Assembly: GCA_001295775.1 (NCBI GenBank)
Contig: LJIA01000020.1
Span: 1 to 64,000 of the forward strand
DNA length: 64,000 nt
Origin: a beta proteobacterium AAP99
GTDB taxonomy: Bacteria > Pseudomonadota > Gammaproteobacteria > Burkholderiales > Burkholderiaceae_C
Direction of reading: 5' to 3'
In this document: positions 55,956 to 64,000 of the stretch, one piece after another
How the letters are laid out: every line of letters starts with the position of its first letter
Position numbering within the stretch: position 1 is the stretch's first letter
Translations under genes and position numbers: made by a program
The notes under the pieces: generated by a model
Seen by the model: only the letters and a program-made list of their open reading frames with translations
What the model was told of the DNA's origin: nothing
Database searches by the model: none

Positions 55956-58900
55956 TCAGAACGAGTACTGCAGTCCCGCCTGGACGGCCCACTGCGACTC
56001 GCCCCGGTTCTGGCGGGTCACGTAGTCCGACGGGGTATTGGCCACACTGTAGACGTAGCGCCCTTGCGCATCGATGCCGGCGTAGCGCACGAAGTTGCGC
56101 ACTTGCGCACCACCGCCCTGGAAGGCGATCTCGTCGATGCGACCCCACTTGCGATTGATCATGTTGCCGATGTTGACCAGATCCAGGATCAGCTTGCCCT
56201 TGTGCTTGCTCGCAAAGCCCGGGACTTCCTGGGTGATGCGCACGTCGAAGGTATGCACATAGGGCGAGGTGCCCGTGTTGCGGCCGACCGGGCCGCCGCG
56301 CACGTCACGCAGGGCCGGCTCGCTGTTGACGATGCTCCAGAAGCGCTCTTCATTGACGCGGCTGGTGGCTGTGTCGCCGAGGAACACGACTTCACCCGAA
56401 CCCACACCGCGCGGGATGTACATGAGGTCGTTGCCCGACACGCCGTCACCGTTCATGTCGTTGGCGAAGGTCCAGCTGTAGGGCTTGCCGCTGCGGCCTT
56501 CATAGAACACGCCGATGGTCGTCTTCATCTGGCCGAACCAGCGGCGCTCGAAGTTCATGCTGCCGTTCAGGCGGTTCTTGGTCAGGTAGGCCGAGTTCGC
56601 AGCGACGTTCTCGTTCGGGTTGAACACCGAGCGGGCGTTGAAGTTCGAGTTCGACACCGACGAAGTGAGCGGGCTGACTTCAGTGGCGTTGGAGCGCGTG
56701 TAGGCCAGCGACCAGCCAAAGCCGCGTTGCAGGGGCTGCTGCAGCGCGAAAGTGAGGCTGCTGCCGAAGCCCTTGTCGGTGTTCTCGGCCAGCAGCACGT
56801 TGTTGAAGGCCGGGTTGGACAGGGCACGGCTGCGGAAGCCGGCGCAGGCACCCGTGTTGATCGAACCACCCGTCGGCGTCCAGCAGGCCGGGTTGTAGCC
56901 CTGTGCCGTGTAGAACAGCTCACGGCCATCCGGGCCGATGCGCGTCGGTGCACCCAGGTTGAGGTGCTGGTAGTAGATGCCGTCCTTGGTGCGCGTGTAG
57001 AGGTACTCGACCGAGGCCACAAGACCGATCGGCAGCTGGTGCTCGAAGCCCAGGTTGGCCTTCCACACGGAAGGCTGCTTGAGGTTGGGCGACAGGAAAT
57101 CCACGTTGGCTGCGGGCGGGCTGCCGGGCAGCGTGCCGGGCTGTTGATCCGGATTGGCATTGAAGGTGCCGCCGTTCGGGTCACAGGCTGCGAAGTTGCC
57201 GCCGCAGCCCACGATGCGCGTGGCTACGCCGGTGTTGGAGAAGGGGTTGGACAGCCACACATTGGCCGCCGCCCCTTGGAACAGGCCAAAGCCGCCGCGC
57301 AGCTGCGTGGGACGCTTGGCGTCCAGGTTCCAGTTGAAGCCCACACGCGGCTGCACAAGGTCGGTGCCGTCCAAGGTGCGGGTGTTGTCCAGACCGAAAC
57401 CGCCCGAAGCGCGTGTACCGGTGATCGGGTTGCCGGGCACCACAGCGGCCTGCGCGGCCGGGTTGGCGATGGGCTTGGTCGGCACGCCGGTGCGATCGAC
57501 GCGGACACCGAAGTTCACCGTCAGGTCGTCGCTCACGGTCCAGGTGTCCTGCGCGAAGAAGCCCGTGTTGCGCAGCTTCCAGCGCGCCACGGCGTCTTCC
57601 AGCGTCCGGCCAGCAGCAGGCACCTGCACCTGGAAGCTTGTGGGACGACCACGCTGGAAGTTCTCCAGCACCGCCTGCTCCACCTGGGCCGCGGTCGCCG
57701 TGGCGCAGTTGATGGCGCCGAAGCTGTAGGTGTAGGTGGCCGAGCTGTTCTGGCAGCTGAAGCTGTAGTTGCCGAAGGTGTCCTGCAGGAACGCGTTGTA
57801 GATGTCGTTGTCCTGGAAGTCGCTGCCGAACTTGATCTCGTGCTCGCCGCGGCGCCAGACGGCACCGGCATAGGCATCCAGAGTGTCCGTACGCAGAACG
57901 TTGAAGTGGCGCGACCGCTCCGTGCCGAAGTTCAGCGAGCGCGTGCCGGTCTGACCCGTGAAGCCCGCGGGCAAAGCGCCGCCAAAGCTCAGCTGCATGG
58001 CCGGCAGGCGAGCGTTGTTGATCGGCACGCTGTCGTACTTGCGCTGCGAGAGCTTGAACTCGGTGGACAGCGCCTCGGACCAGTCGCCGAACCACTGGCC
58101 GACCAAGGTGTCGATGGTCTTCTTCTGCACGTACCAGTTCGAGCTCAGCGACAGGTTGGTGGCGTTGAAATTGGGGTAGATCGGCTCGTCCTGGTCCGTC
58201 TTGGTGTAGCGCAGATTGGCCTTGTGGCCATCGGCGATGTTCCAGTCGAACTTGACCAGCACATCCTTGACCTTGAGGGTCGCGTCATCGGCGGCGATGT
58301 CGCCAATGTTGATGCCGTAGTTCGTGCGGGCGATGGCTTGAGCCCCCGAGATGGCCGCCGGAGTGATGGCCACATTGGTCTGGCTGCTGCCCACCGGGCC
58401 GAAGGACACGGCGTTGCGCGTGCTCTTCAGGTCTTCATAGGCTGCAAAGAAGAACAGCCGATCCTTGATGATCGGACCGCCGACCGTGGCGCCGATCAGG
58501 GTTTCGTCGAACTTGGGCGGCTGGCTGTAGGTATTGCTAGTGCGGTTGAAGCGCTGTCCGGCAAGGTCGTCGTTGCGGAAGCTGTAAAGCACGCTGCCGC
58601 GCAACTCGTTGGTGCCGGACTTGGTGACCGCATTGATGTTTGCGCCGGTGTAGCCGCGCTGTGTCACGTCATAGTTGGAGAGGTTCACCTGCACGGCTTC
58701 TAGCGCATCGATCGAGATGGGCTGCTTGAGCGTCGGCAGGTTGTTGGACTCCAGACCAAAGGTGTCATTGATGGTGACACCGTCGATCGTGATCGAGTTG
58801 AAGCGGGTGTTCTGGCCGGCGGCGGAGATTTCGCCGCGCTCCTTGTCGGTCTGAGCGAGACGCGGGTCGATCCGCGCCACATCCTGAAGGCTACGGCTGA

Positions 58901-59363
58901 TCGAGGCTTGGTTCTCCAGATCGCGACGGCTCAGACGCGTACCGGCACCCACGCTGTTGGGGCCGAATCGATCCGAGATCGCCGTGCCGGTCACTACGGT
59001 GCGCTCCACCGCGGTCACGCTGCGGAACTGCAGATCCAGCGTCACGGTTTCGGCCAGGGGCAGGAAGACGCTGTCGCGCGACTCGCTGCGGCTCCCTTCG
59101 GTCACCAGCACGCGGTACGGGCCACCCGCGCGCAGGCCGCGGGCGCTGTAGCGGCCATCCGCATCGGTGCGGCTGCTCGTCTGTGAGCCGGATTCGATAT
59201 GGGTGATCTGTACCTGTGCACCAGACACCGGCTTGCCATCCTGCGCGAGCACTCGCCCCGTCAGTGCGGACGAGGTGTTCTGAGCCAGCGCGGGCGCAAC
59301 GCACACCGCAATCGCGGCGGCAACGAGGGTACGGGGAAAGTCGGGCAGACCGGGCAGAAGCAT
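55956..59363 (-). CDS. Oar-like TonB-dependent outer-membrane receptor
   Basis: A 1135-residue protein with a signal peptide (RTLVAAAIAVCVAPALAQ), an N-terminal carboxypeptidase-regulatory-like beta-sandwich (about 30-115: LTGRVLAQDGKPVSGAQVQI), a plug domain (about 150-260: FNSITIDGVTINDTFGLESN, INAVTKSGTNELRGS) and a large barrel ending in VQAGLQYSF with the C-terminal Phe. This layout matches Oar/OmpA-type TonB receptors, many of which handle large or proteinaceous substrates. The ATG at 59363 follows CAGGGATCAAC. Pairing with a surface-type nucleotidase suggests nucleotides or phosphorylated compounds as cargo, though this is inference. Confidence 0.93.
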   Translation of the reverse strand: MLLPGLPDFPRTLVAAAIAVCVAPALAQNTSSALTGRVLAQDGKPVSGAQVQITHIESGSQTSSRTDADGRYSARGLRAGGPYRVLVTEGSRSESRDSVFLPLAETVTLDLQFRSVTAVERTVVTGTAISDRFGPNSVGAGTRLSRRDLENQASISRSLQDVARIDPRLAQTDKERGEISAAGQNTRFNSITIDGVTINDTFGLESNNLPTLKQPISIDALEAVQVNLSNYDVTQRGYTGANINAVTKSGTNELRGSVLYSFRNDDLAGQRFNRTSNTYSQPPKFDETLIGATVGGPIIKDRLFFFAAYEDLKSTRNAVSFGPVGSSQTNVAITPAAISGAQAIARTNYGINIGDIAADDATLKVKDVLVKFDWNIADGHKANLRYTKTDQDEPIYPNFNATNLSLSSNWYVQKKTIDTLVGQWFGDWSEALSTEFKLSQRKYDSVPINNARLPAMQLSFGGALPAGFTGQTGTRSLNFGTERSRHFNVLRTDTLDAYAGAVWRRGEHEIKFGSDFQDNDIYNAFLQDTFGNYSFSCQNSSATYTYSFGAINCATATAAQVEQAVLENFQRGRPTSFQVQVPAAGRTLEDAVARWKLRNTGFFAQDTWTVSDDLTVNFGVRVDRTGVPTKPIANPAAQAAVVPGNPITGTRASGGFGLDNTRTLDGTDLVQPRVGFNWNLDAKRPTQLRGGFGLFQGAAANVWLSNPFSNTGVATRIVGCGGNFAACDPNGGTFNANPDQQPGTLPGSPPAANVDFLSPNLKQPSVWKANLGFEHQLPIGLVASVEYLYTRTKDGIYYQHLNLGAPTRIGPDGRELFYTAQGYNPACWTPTGGSINTGACAGFRSRALSNPAFNNVLLAENTDKGFGSSLTFALQQPLQRGFGWSLAYTRSNATEVSPLTSSVSNSNFNARSVFNPNENVAANSAYLTKNRLNGSMNFERRWFGQMKTTIGVFYEGRSGKPYSWTFANDMNGDGVSGNDLMYIPRGVGSGEVVFLGDTATSRVNEERFWSIVNSEPALRDVRGGPVGRNTGTSPYVHTFDVRITQEVPGFASKHKGKLILDLVNIGNMINRKWGRIDEIAFQGGGAQVRNFVRYAGIDAQGRYVYSVANTPSDYVTRQNRGESQWAVQAGLQYSF

Positions 59364-59548
59364 GTTGATCCCTGATGCGTGAATGTGAACGCAGCGGCAT
59401 GGGGACGCTCATGCAGGGCCATATTGGCCATGCGCCGGAACCCCGCCGTCATGCAAGCCGCACATTCTTTGGGCGGCAGATGACAGACGGGCGACAGCTA
59501 TGTTTCATCGCCGTGGCACAGGGAAAGCCCTGCGGCAATCCGAGAACA

Positions 59549-59596
59549 GCCTCGAAAAGCAATCGGCCCCGGGCAGCATTGCGCGGGGCCGATTGC
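59549..59596 (-). terminator. Intrinsic terminator of the hslVU operon
   Basis: A perfect 13-base-pair GC-rich stem (59559-59571 with 59584-59596; arm GCAATCGGCCCCG) with a 12-base loop, followed on the minus strand by TTTT. It starts about 20 bases after the hslU stop. Confidence 0.88.
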
Positions 59597-59617
59597 AGTG
59601 CGATGCAGGTTCGCGGG

Positions 59618-60949
59618 CTAGAGCACGTAGCGTGACACGTCTTCGCTCTTGGCCAGCTCGCCCAGGTGGGCATCGACAAAGGCCGCGTCAATGGACAGGC
59701 GCTGGCCTTCACGCTTGCTCGCCTCGAAGCTCAAGTCCTCGAGGAGCTTTTCCATCACGGTGTACAGCCGGCGTGCGCCGATGTTCTCCACGCGCTCATT
59801 CACGCCGAAGGCGATCTGCGCGAGCCGCTGGATGCCGTCGGCCGTGAAGTCCAGCTGCAACCCCTCTGTCGCCATCAGGGCCTGGTATTGCTTGGTCAGC
59901 GCAGTGTCGGTCTGCGTCAGGATGCGCTCGAAGTCCTCGGTGCTCAGACTGTCTAGCTCCACGCGGATCGGAAAGCGCCCCTGCAGTTCGGGCACCAGAT
60001 CACTCGGCTTGGCCAGATGGAATGCGCCTGAGGCGATGAACAGGATGTGATCCGTCTTGACCGTACCGAACTTCGTGTTGACCGTGGTGCCTTCGACCAG
60101 CGGCAGCAGATCGCGCTGCACGCCCTGGCGACTCACGTCCGCACCGCCGTACTCCTGACGCGCGGCGATCTTGTCGATCTCATCGAGGAACACGATGCCG
60201 TTCTGCTCCACATTGCGCATGGCACGGGTGCGGACGTCCTCTTCATTGATGCGGCGTGCGGCTTCCTCATCGGTCAGCAGCTTCATGGCTTCCTTGACCT
60301 TCATCTTGCGCGCGCGCTTCTGGCCCTTGGCGAGGTTGCCGAACATCTCCTGCAACTGGCGGGTCATGTCTTCCATGCCCGGGGGGCCTTGAATCTCCAT
60401 GTTCGTCGGGAGCGCCGAGATCTCGATCTCGATTTCCTTGTCGTCGAGCTGGCCCTCACGCAGGCGCTTTCGGAAGGTCTGGCGCGTGCCGTTGTCTTCC
60501 TTGGCGGCGGCCGTGAAGCCAACGTCGCGCGCCGGCGGAAGCAGCACATCCAGGATGCGATCCTCGGCAGCGTCCTCGGCCAGGGTGCGCACGCGCTTCA
60601 TCTCGGCATCACGCGCGTCCTTCACGGCCACCTCGGCCAGATCGCGGATGATGGTGTCGACATCGCGGCCGACATAGCCGACTTCAGTGAACTTGGTGGC
60701 CTCGACCTTCACGAAAGGCGCATCCGCCAGCTTGGCCAGGCGCCGCGCAATCTCGGTCTTGCCCACGCCAGTGGGGCCGATCATCAGGATGTTCTTGGGC
60801 GTGATCTCGCTGCGCAGTGGCTCAGCCACCTGCTGGCGCCGCCACCGGTTGCGCAGGGCAATGGCCACGGCACGCTTGGCGCGCTGCTGGCCGATGATGA
60901 ACTTGTCGAGCTCGCTGACGATCTCGGCGGGAGTCATGTGTTGGGACAT
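59618..60949 (-). CDS. hslU: ATP-dependent protease ATPase subunit HslU
   Basis: A 443-residue AAA+ unfoldase that feeds substrates to HslV. Walker [10 protein letters not shown] (58-66) and Walker [14 protein letters not shown] are intact, the I-domain insertion (about 110-240) is present, sensor-2 [16 protein letters not shown]-like residues occur, and the C-terminus VSRYVL matches the tail that docks into HslV. The gene lies 75 bases downstream of hslV and ends at a strong terminator. Heat-shock control is usual, but no sigma-32 promoter was confirmed by eye. Confidence 0.97.
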   Translation of the reverse strand: MSQHMTPAEIVSELDKFIIGQQRAKRAVAIALRNRWRRQQVAEPLRSEITPKNILMIGPTGVGKTEIARRLAKLADAPFVKVEATKFTEVGYVGRDVDTIIRDLAEVAVKDARDAEMKRVRTLAEDAAEDRILDVLLPPARDVGFTAAAKEDNGTRQTFRKRLREGQLDDKEIEIEISALPTNMEIQGPPGMEDMTRQLQEMFGNLAKGQKRARKMKVKEAMKLLTDEEAARRINEEDVRTRAMRNVEQNGIVFLDEIDKIAARQEYGGADVSRQGVQRDLLPLVEGTTVNTKFGTVKTDHILFIASGAFHLAKPSDLVPELQGRFPIRVELDSLSTEDFERILTQTDTALTKQYQALMATEGLQLDFTADGIQRLAQIAFGVNERVENIGARRLYTVMEKLLEDLSFEASKREGQRLSIDAAFVDAHLGELAKSEDVSRYVL

Positions 60950-61024
60950 GAATGGTGAATCCTTGGCGGCACGGCAGTGCCGCGATCTGTTTGGAGCGTG
61001 TGACCCGTCAGGCGAGCGCTGCGC

Positions 61025-61579
61025 TCAAGCCTCGATCGACTCGATCACGTGGTTGTGATTGGTGTAGATGCAGAGATCACCGGCAATCTTGAGTGACTTG
61101 GCGACGATCTGCGCCGGCGTCATGTCGGTGTTCTCGACCAGGGCGATGGCTGCGCTGTGGGCGTAATTGCCCCCCGAGCCGATGGCGGCGACGCCGGTCT
61201 CGGGCTCAAGCACATCGCCATTGCCGGTGATGACATAGGTGTGCTCGCGATCGGCCACCAGCAGCATCGCCTCGAGGCGACGCAGGATGCGATCGGTGCG
61301 CCAATCCTTGGCCAGTTCCACGGCAGCGCGCGTCAGGTGCCCCTGGTGCTTCTCGAGCTTGGCTTCGAAGCGGTCGAGCAGGCTGAATGCATCGGCCGTG
61401 CTGCCGGCAAAACCCGCAAGGATCTTGCCCTGGTACAGGCGCCGCACCTTCTGCGCAGTGCCCTTCATGACCACGTTGCCGAGCGTCACCTGGCCGTCGC
61501 CGCCAATGCTGACGTATTGACCACGGCGCACGCTGACAATGGTGGTGCCGTGCATTTCAATGGATTTGGGATCACTCAT
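61025..61579 (-). CDS. hslV: ATP-dependent protease peptidase subunit HslV
   Basis: About 184 residues from the ATG at 61579 (GGA seven bases upstream); ATG at 61555 is the other option and lacks a ribosome site. Processing should expose Thr12 in [11 protein letters not shown] as the catalytic N-terminus. The proteasome-like core has [58 protein letters not shown] and [13 protein letters not shown]. It forms a double hexamer capped by HslU. Confidence 0.97.
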   Translation of the reverse strand: MSDPKSIEMHGTTIVSVRRGQYVSIGGDGQVTLGNVVMKGTAQKVRRLYQGKILAGFAGSTADAFSLLDRFEAKLEKHQGHLTRAAVELAKDWRTDRILRRLEAMLLVADREHTYVITGNGDVLEPETGVAAIGSGGNYAHSAAIALVENTDMTPAQIVAKSLKIAGDLCIYTNHNHVIESIEA

Positions 61580-61667
61580 TCGGGAGTCCGTTCTATCGAC
61601 TGTCGGTAGATGGTCCCGGCAGGGCCGATTGCAAGACCCGCTGCACGCGCTGACGTCTAGACGGCGA

Positions 61668-63200
61668 TCAGGCGTTCTTGCGGCGCTCAACGCCGGCGAT
61701 CTGGTGGATACCCAGGGTCACGAACAGACCGGCAACCAGGTTGTTGACGCCGCGAAACACAATGTGCCGGCCATCACGCGACCAGTTGGTCAGCGGGATC
61801 AGCAGCGCGCCGGCCGCGCCGAACTCGACGCGATCCAGCTTGCGGCAGTTCAGCACCACCTGCTTGCGGGTCTTCATGGCGTCTTCAATGAGCTTGAGCA
61901 GGGCTTCGCCGTTGCCCTTTATCTCGCCGGTCACCACGATCTCATCGGGCATGCCGCCTTCGATCTGTGCCGGGCTGGCCGATGCTTGGGGGTTGTCGGC
62001 GCTGCGCATGTTCTTCGGCGGCGGCTCCCAGGACGGCGGCGACACCTCGTAGGTGACGCAATAGTCAACGGCCAGATCCTCGAACTGCTGCTTGCGGTCT
62101 GTGATGCGGTAGAGCTCGAGCATCATCAGCCAGGCCGCGGGGCTGGCATCACGGCGGCCCGTCTCGATCAGGGACTTCACGGCATTGATCAGCGTATCCG
62201 TGCCGATCAGTTCCATCTCATGGCTCGCCCGCGAGAACGCCGTGAAGACGCGCATGAGCAGTTCGCAGCCCACGACATCGGCACTCTTGAGGCCACGGAA
62301 ATCGAGACGCAGGCGCGTGTGCTTGGCAGCCAGCTGCTTGATGCGCTCAAGCTGAGGCACGATGGACGCGTCCAGCGCGTCCTTGAAAGCCACCATCGGT
62401 GCGGAGCTGGTTTGCGCCGGCGTTGCGGGCGTCTGTGCACGCTCGGTCCAGGTCGGTGCGCTCTGCTCGAACTTCACCACGAAGTCGAGCGCATGCTTCT
62501 CGTATTCCTCGCGCATGCCCTGCATGCCGAGGAGGTCGAACAGCATCTGATAGGCAGAGAACTCGCTGCGGCCCAGCGAGCCCTCAGCGATGGCGGTGCG
62601 CAGCACATCGATGGCCGCGTCCGGCAAGTGGTTGGCGTACAGCACCGCTGCCTCTTCGACAGCGGGTGCGGTCACGCCCTCGGCGATCTCCATCGCGTCG
62701 CCCAGGGCAGTATCGCCCAGCAGCAGCGCGGTCGGACTATCCAGCTCCGGGGTGCCGACGCCTGCCTGGGCGTATTCGCCTCGGGCGATGTTCTTGCGCT
62801 CGACCGGCTTGAGCGCGCTGGCGGGCAGGCCGCCGACAACCTTGGGACCACCGGTGTCTGGGAACTTGGTGCCAACCGAGCTCTTCTTGCCGACAAAGTC
62901 CAGGGACATTTCGGACTCGATGGCGTCGATCTTGGCCACGGCGGCGCGCGCCAAAGCCTTGGGGTCCACGCCGATCGGGGCGTTCTGGCGTTGTGCAAAT
63001 GCGGATTCGGGCGCCTTGGGGGTCAGCGGTGGCGGCTCGGGGAGCTCCATCGGCGCTTCAGCGATATCCAGGAGCTCCTTCGGAACAACACCGTTCGGGC
63101 GCGAGGTTGTACCTGCGCCCAGACTCGGCTCGTCAAGCGCATCGGGTGCGCCGGCGTCGCCGCGGTCACGGTCCTTCTTCTTGAACAGACTGAAAATCAC
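61668..63200 (-). CDS. Double STAS-domain protein, betaproteobacterial, unknown function
   Basis: About 510 residues from the GTG at 63200 ([12 protein letters not shown]); a longer form from an ATG at 63290 has an unlikely lead. The Ala/Pro-rich first 170 residues look disordered. A helical module ending [14 protein letters not shown] (about 230-265) is followed by a STAS-like fold ([20 protein letters not shown]), and then the same order repeats: helices ending [13 protein letters not shown] (about 390-420) and a second STAS-like fold ([40 protein letters not shown]). STAS domains bind nucleotides or partner kinases. The gene lies just upstream of hslVU. The role is unknown. Confidence 0.8.
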   Translation of the reverse strand: MIFSLFKKKDRDRGDAGAPDALDEPSLGAGTTSRPNGVVPKELLDIAEAPMELPEPPPLTPKAPESAFAQRQNAPIGVDPKALARAAVAKIDAIESEMSLDFVGKKSSVGTKFPDTGGPKVVGGLPASALKPVERKNIARGEYAQAGVGTPELDSPTALLLGDTALGDAMEIAEGVTAPAVEEAAVLYANHLPDAAIDVLRTAIAEGSLGRSEFSAYQMLFDLLGMQGMREEYEKHALDFVVKFEQSAPTWTERAQTPATPAQTSSAPMVAFKDALDASIVPQLERIKQLAAKHTRLRLDFRGLKSADVVGCELLMRVFTAFSRASHEMELIGTDTLINAVKSLIETGRRDASPAAWLMMLELYRITDRKQQFEDLAVDYCVTYEVSPPSWEPPPKNMRSADNPQASASPAQIEGGMPDEIVVTGEIKGNGEALLKLIEDAMKTRKQVVLNCRKLDRVEFGAAGALLIPLTNWSRDGRHIVFRGVNNLVAGLFVTLGIHQIAGVERRKNA

Positions 63201-63430
63201 CGGAAAGAAACCCCTGGGGTCTGGATCGATCCTGAAAGGTGCTGCTCTGCAATCGGGCAGCCGCGCTGAGAGAGTAGGCATGGAGCCCACGACAGCGTTT
63301 TGAGACTAGCACCGCGGCAGATCAGGCGATCTTCATCACTGGCACGAAGATCGTGGACTATTCAAAGAATTAAACCAGTTGTTGCCCAAACGACAACGCG
63401 TTTGAGCATTTCGTTCTGCAATCCGTGAAT

Positions 63431-63943
63431 TTACTTGCTCGGCTGCGCTTCTGTCAGTCGGTAATAGAGCCCGTTCGGATCGTTGGGCAGTACGGCAAAC
63501 TTTCCCGACAGCACGACTGGATCGAAGGTCATGCGCACCGGCGCCTTCGTCTTCACTTCAATCATGCCTTCCGGGCCCGCCGGAACGCAGAACGAGCAGG
63601 TTTGCGGTGTGACGGTCAGTAGGAAGTGGGTCTGCTGGGCCGCGGCCGACAGCGGCATCATGAAGCCCGCGATCCGAATGTCGCGTCCATTCAGGTTGAG
63701 CACACCTTTGTCGAATTGGGGCACGACGCGATTTCCGCTGCGAACGGGTGTCACCTTGGCGAGTTCGTCCCATGACAGGCCGCCCTTGACCTCGGGAAGC
63801 GGCGGCTGCGTTCCAGGCAATCCATTGTGTCCGCCGATGCCCGGTGGCACGGGCGATCCAAAGGTCTGCCCGAAGGCAGGGGGTAAGCCCATCGCAAGCG
63901 CCACGCCCAACGCGGCGCCCAGTACGCGATGCATGCAATTCAC
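63431..63943 (-). CDS. Exported DUF3299-type protein
   Basis: About 170 residues. The GTG at 63943 is preferred because AGGAG sits eight bases upstream; it gives MNCMHRVLGAALGVALAMG, a signal peptide ending PPAFGQ. The mature part has LSWDELAKVTP, GFMMPLSA, THFLLTVTPQTCSFCVPAGP and VLSGKFAVLPNDPNGLYYRL, matching small periplasmic DUF3299 proteins. The CSFC pair could bind metal or form a disulphide. Function is not established; relatives occur next to ABC transport and metal genes. Confidence 0.85.
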   Translation of the reverse strand: MNCMHRVLGAALGVALAMGLPPAFGQTFGSPVPPGIGGHNGLPGTQPPLPEVKGGLSWDELAKVTPVRSGNRVVPQFDKGVLNLNGRDIRIAGFMMPLSAAAQQTHFLLTVTPQTCSFCVPAGPEGMIEVKTKAPVRMTFDPVVLSGKFAVLPNDPNGLYYRLTEAQPSK

Positions 63944-63951
63944 GAGAAACA

Positions 63952-63956
63952 CTCCT
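63952..63956 (-). promoter_or_regulatory. Ribosome binding site deciding a GTG start
   Basis: AGGAG eight bases before the GTG at 63943. An in-frame ATG at 63934 is 17 bases away from it, too far for this site. Confidence 0.7.
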
Positions 63957-64000
63957 GTCAGTGCGCGTGCCTCAGCCCGCAAAACCGGCCGATGCCCAAA

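Noticed and set aside
55635-58703. A 1022-codon open frame on the plus strand
   Set aside because: It lies opposite the TonB receptor and nucleotidase genes. Its product is rich in Arg/His/Ala/Gly with no domain pattern, as expected of an antisense shadow in high-GC DNA.

Overview
The window is chromosomal DNA from a high-GC betaproteobacterium, most likely a member of the Burkholderiales close to the Rubrivivax/Roseateles/Leptothrix group. This rests on the gene types and neighbourhoods (argB, a HAD phosphatase and slmA in a row; hslV-hslU; a GGDEF protein of the betaproteobacterial type) and on a bchE-bchJ pair, which points to a purple photosynthetic lineage. No ribosomal RNA, tRNA, CRISPR array, intact insertion sequence or replication origin was seen.

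Layout. (1) 1-6053, minus strand: a chemotaxis operon with two methyl-accepting proteins (the first cut by the window edge), CheW, CheA, CheY and a short CheZ-like protein. (2) 6355-21212: an unusually dense signalling block containing a REC-histidine kinase with its LuxR-type regulator, a diguanylate cyclase, a REC-PAS-GGDEF-EAL protein overlapping a large hybrid kinase, a small histidine kinase, and a kinase with about seven PAS domains next to an ANTAR regulator. (3) 21279-24605: an EamA transporter, slmA, a HAD phosphatase and argB. (4) 24773-31675: an ECF sigma factor with a 63-residue zinc-finger anti-sigma factor, then a copper/heavy-metal cluster: an exported protein, a MerP-like protein, a MerT-like protein, CopZ, CopA, CueR and a DmeF-like CDF exporter. 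Three CueR-type operators are visible. (5) 31878-39305: an orphan type VI secretion island with VgrG, a two-domain peptidoglycan hydrolase effector (M23-like plus GH19-like), two intact exported candidate immunity proteins, one frameshifted one, and a decayed piece of a second vgrG. Base composition drops sharply from about 36,200 to 38,650. (6) 39306-43489: bchJ, bchE and glmS. (7) 43719-53996: an Lrp-type regulator, small membrane proteins, two glutathione transferases, a complex I NDUFA9-like protein, a DsbA-fold isomerase, a lytic transglycosylase, 5-formyl-THF cyclo-ligase, an alpha/beta hydrolase lacking its serine, and an exonuclease-GIY-YIG fusion. (8) 54180-63943: a lipoprotein 5'-nucleotidase behind an Oar-like TonB receptor, hslVU with a clear terminator, a double STAS-domain protein and a DUF3299-type exported protein.

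Two systems deserve most attention. The first is the CueR-marked operon pairing a probable outer-membrane protein with MerP/MerT-like proteins but no mercuric reductase. The second is the VgrG-effector-immunity island, which is flanked by inverted copies of a dispersed stem-loop repeat. That repeat, TTTCCGC-N9-GCGG followed by a T-rich tail, occurs at least nine times, only between genes, with the 9-base loop length kept while the loop sequence varies. It appears to be an uncatalogued repeat family of this genome.
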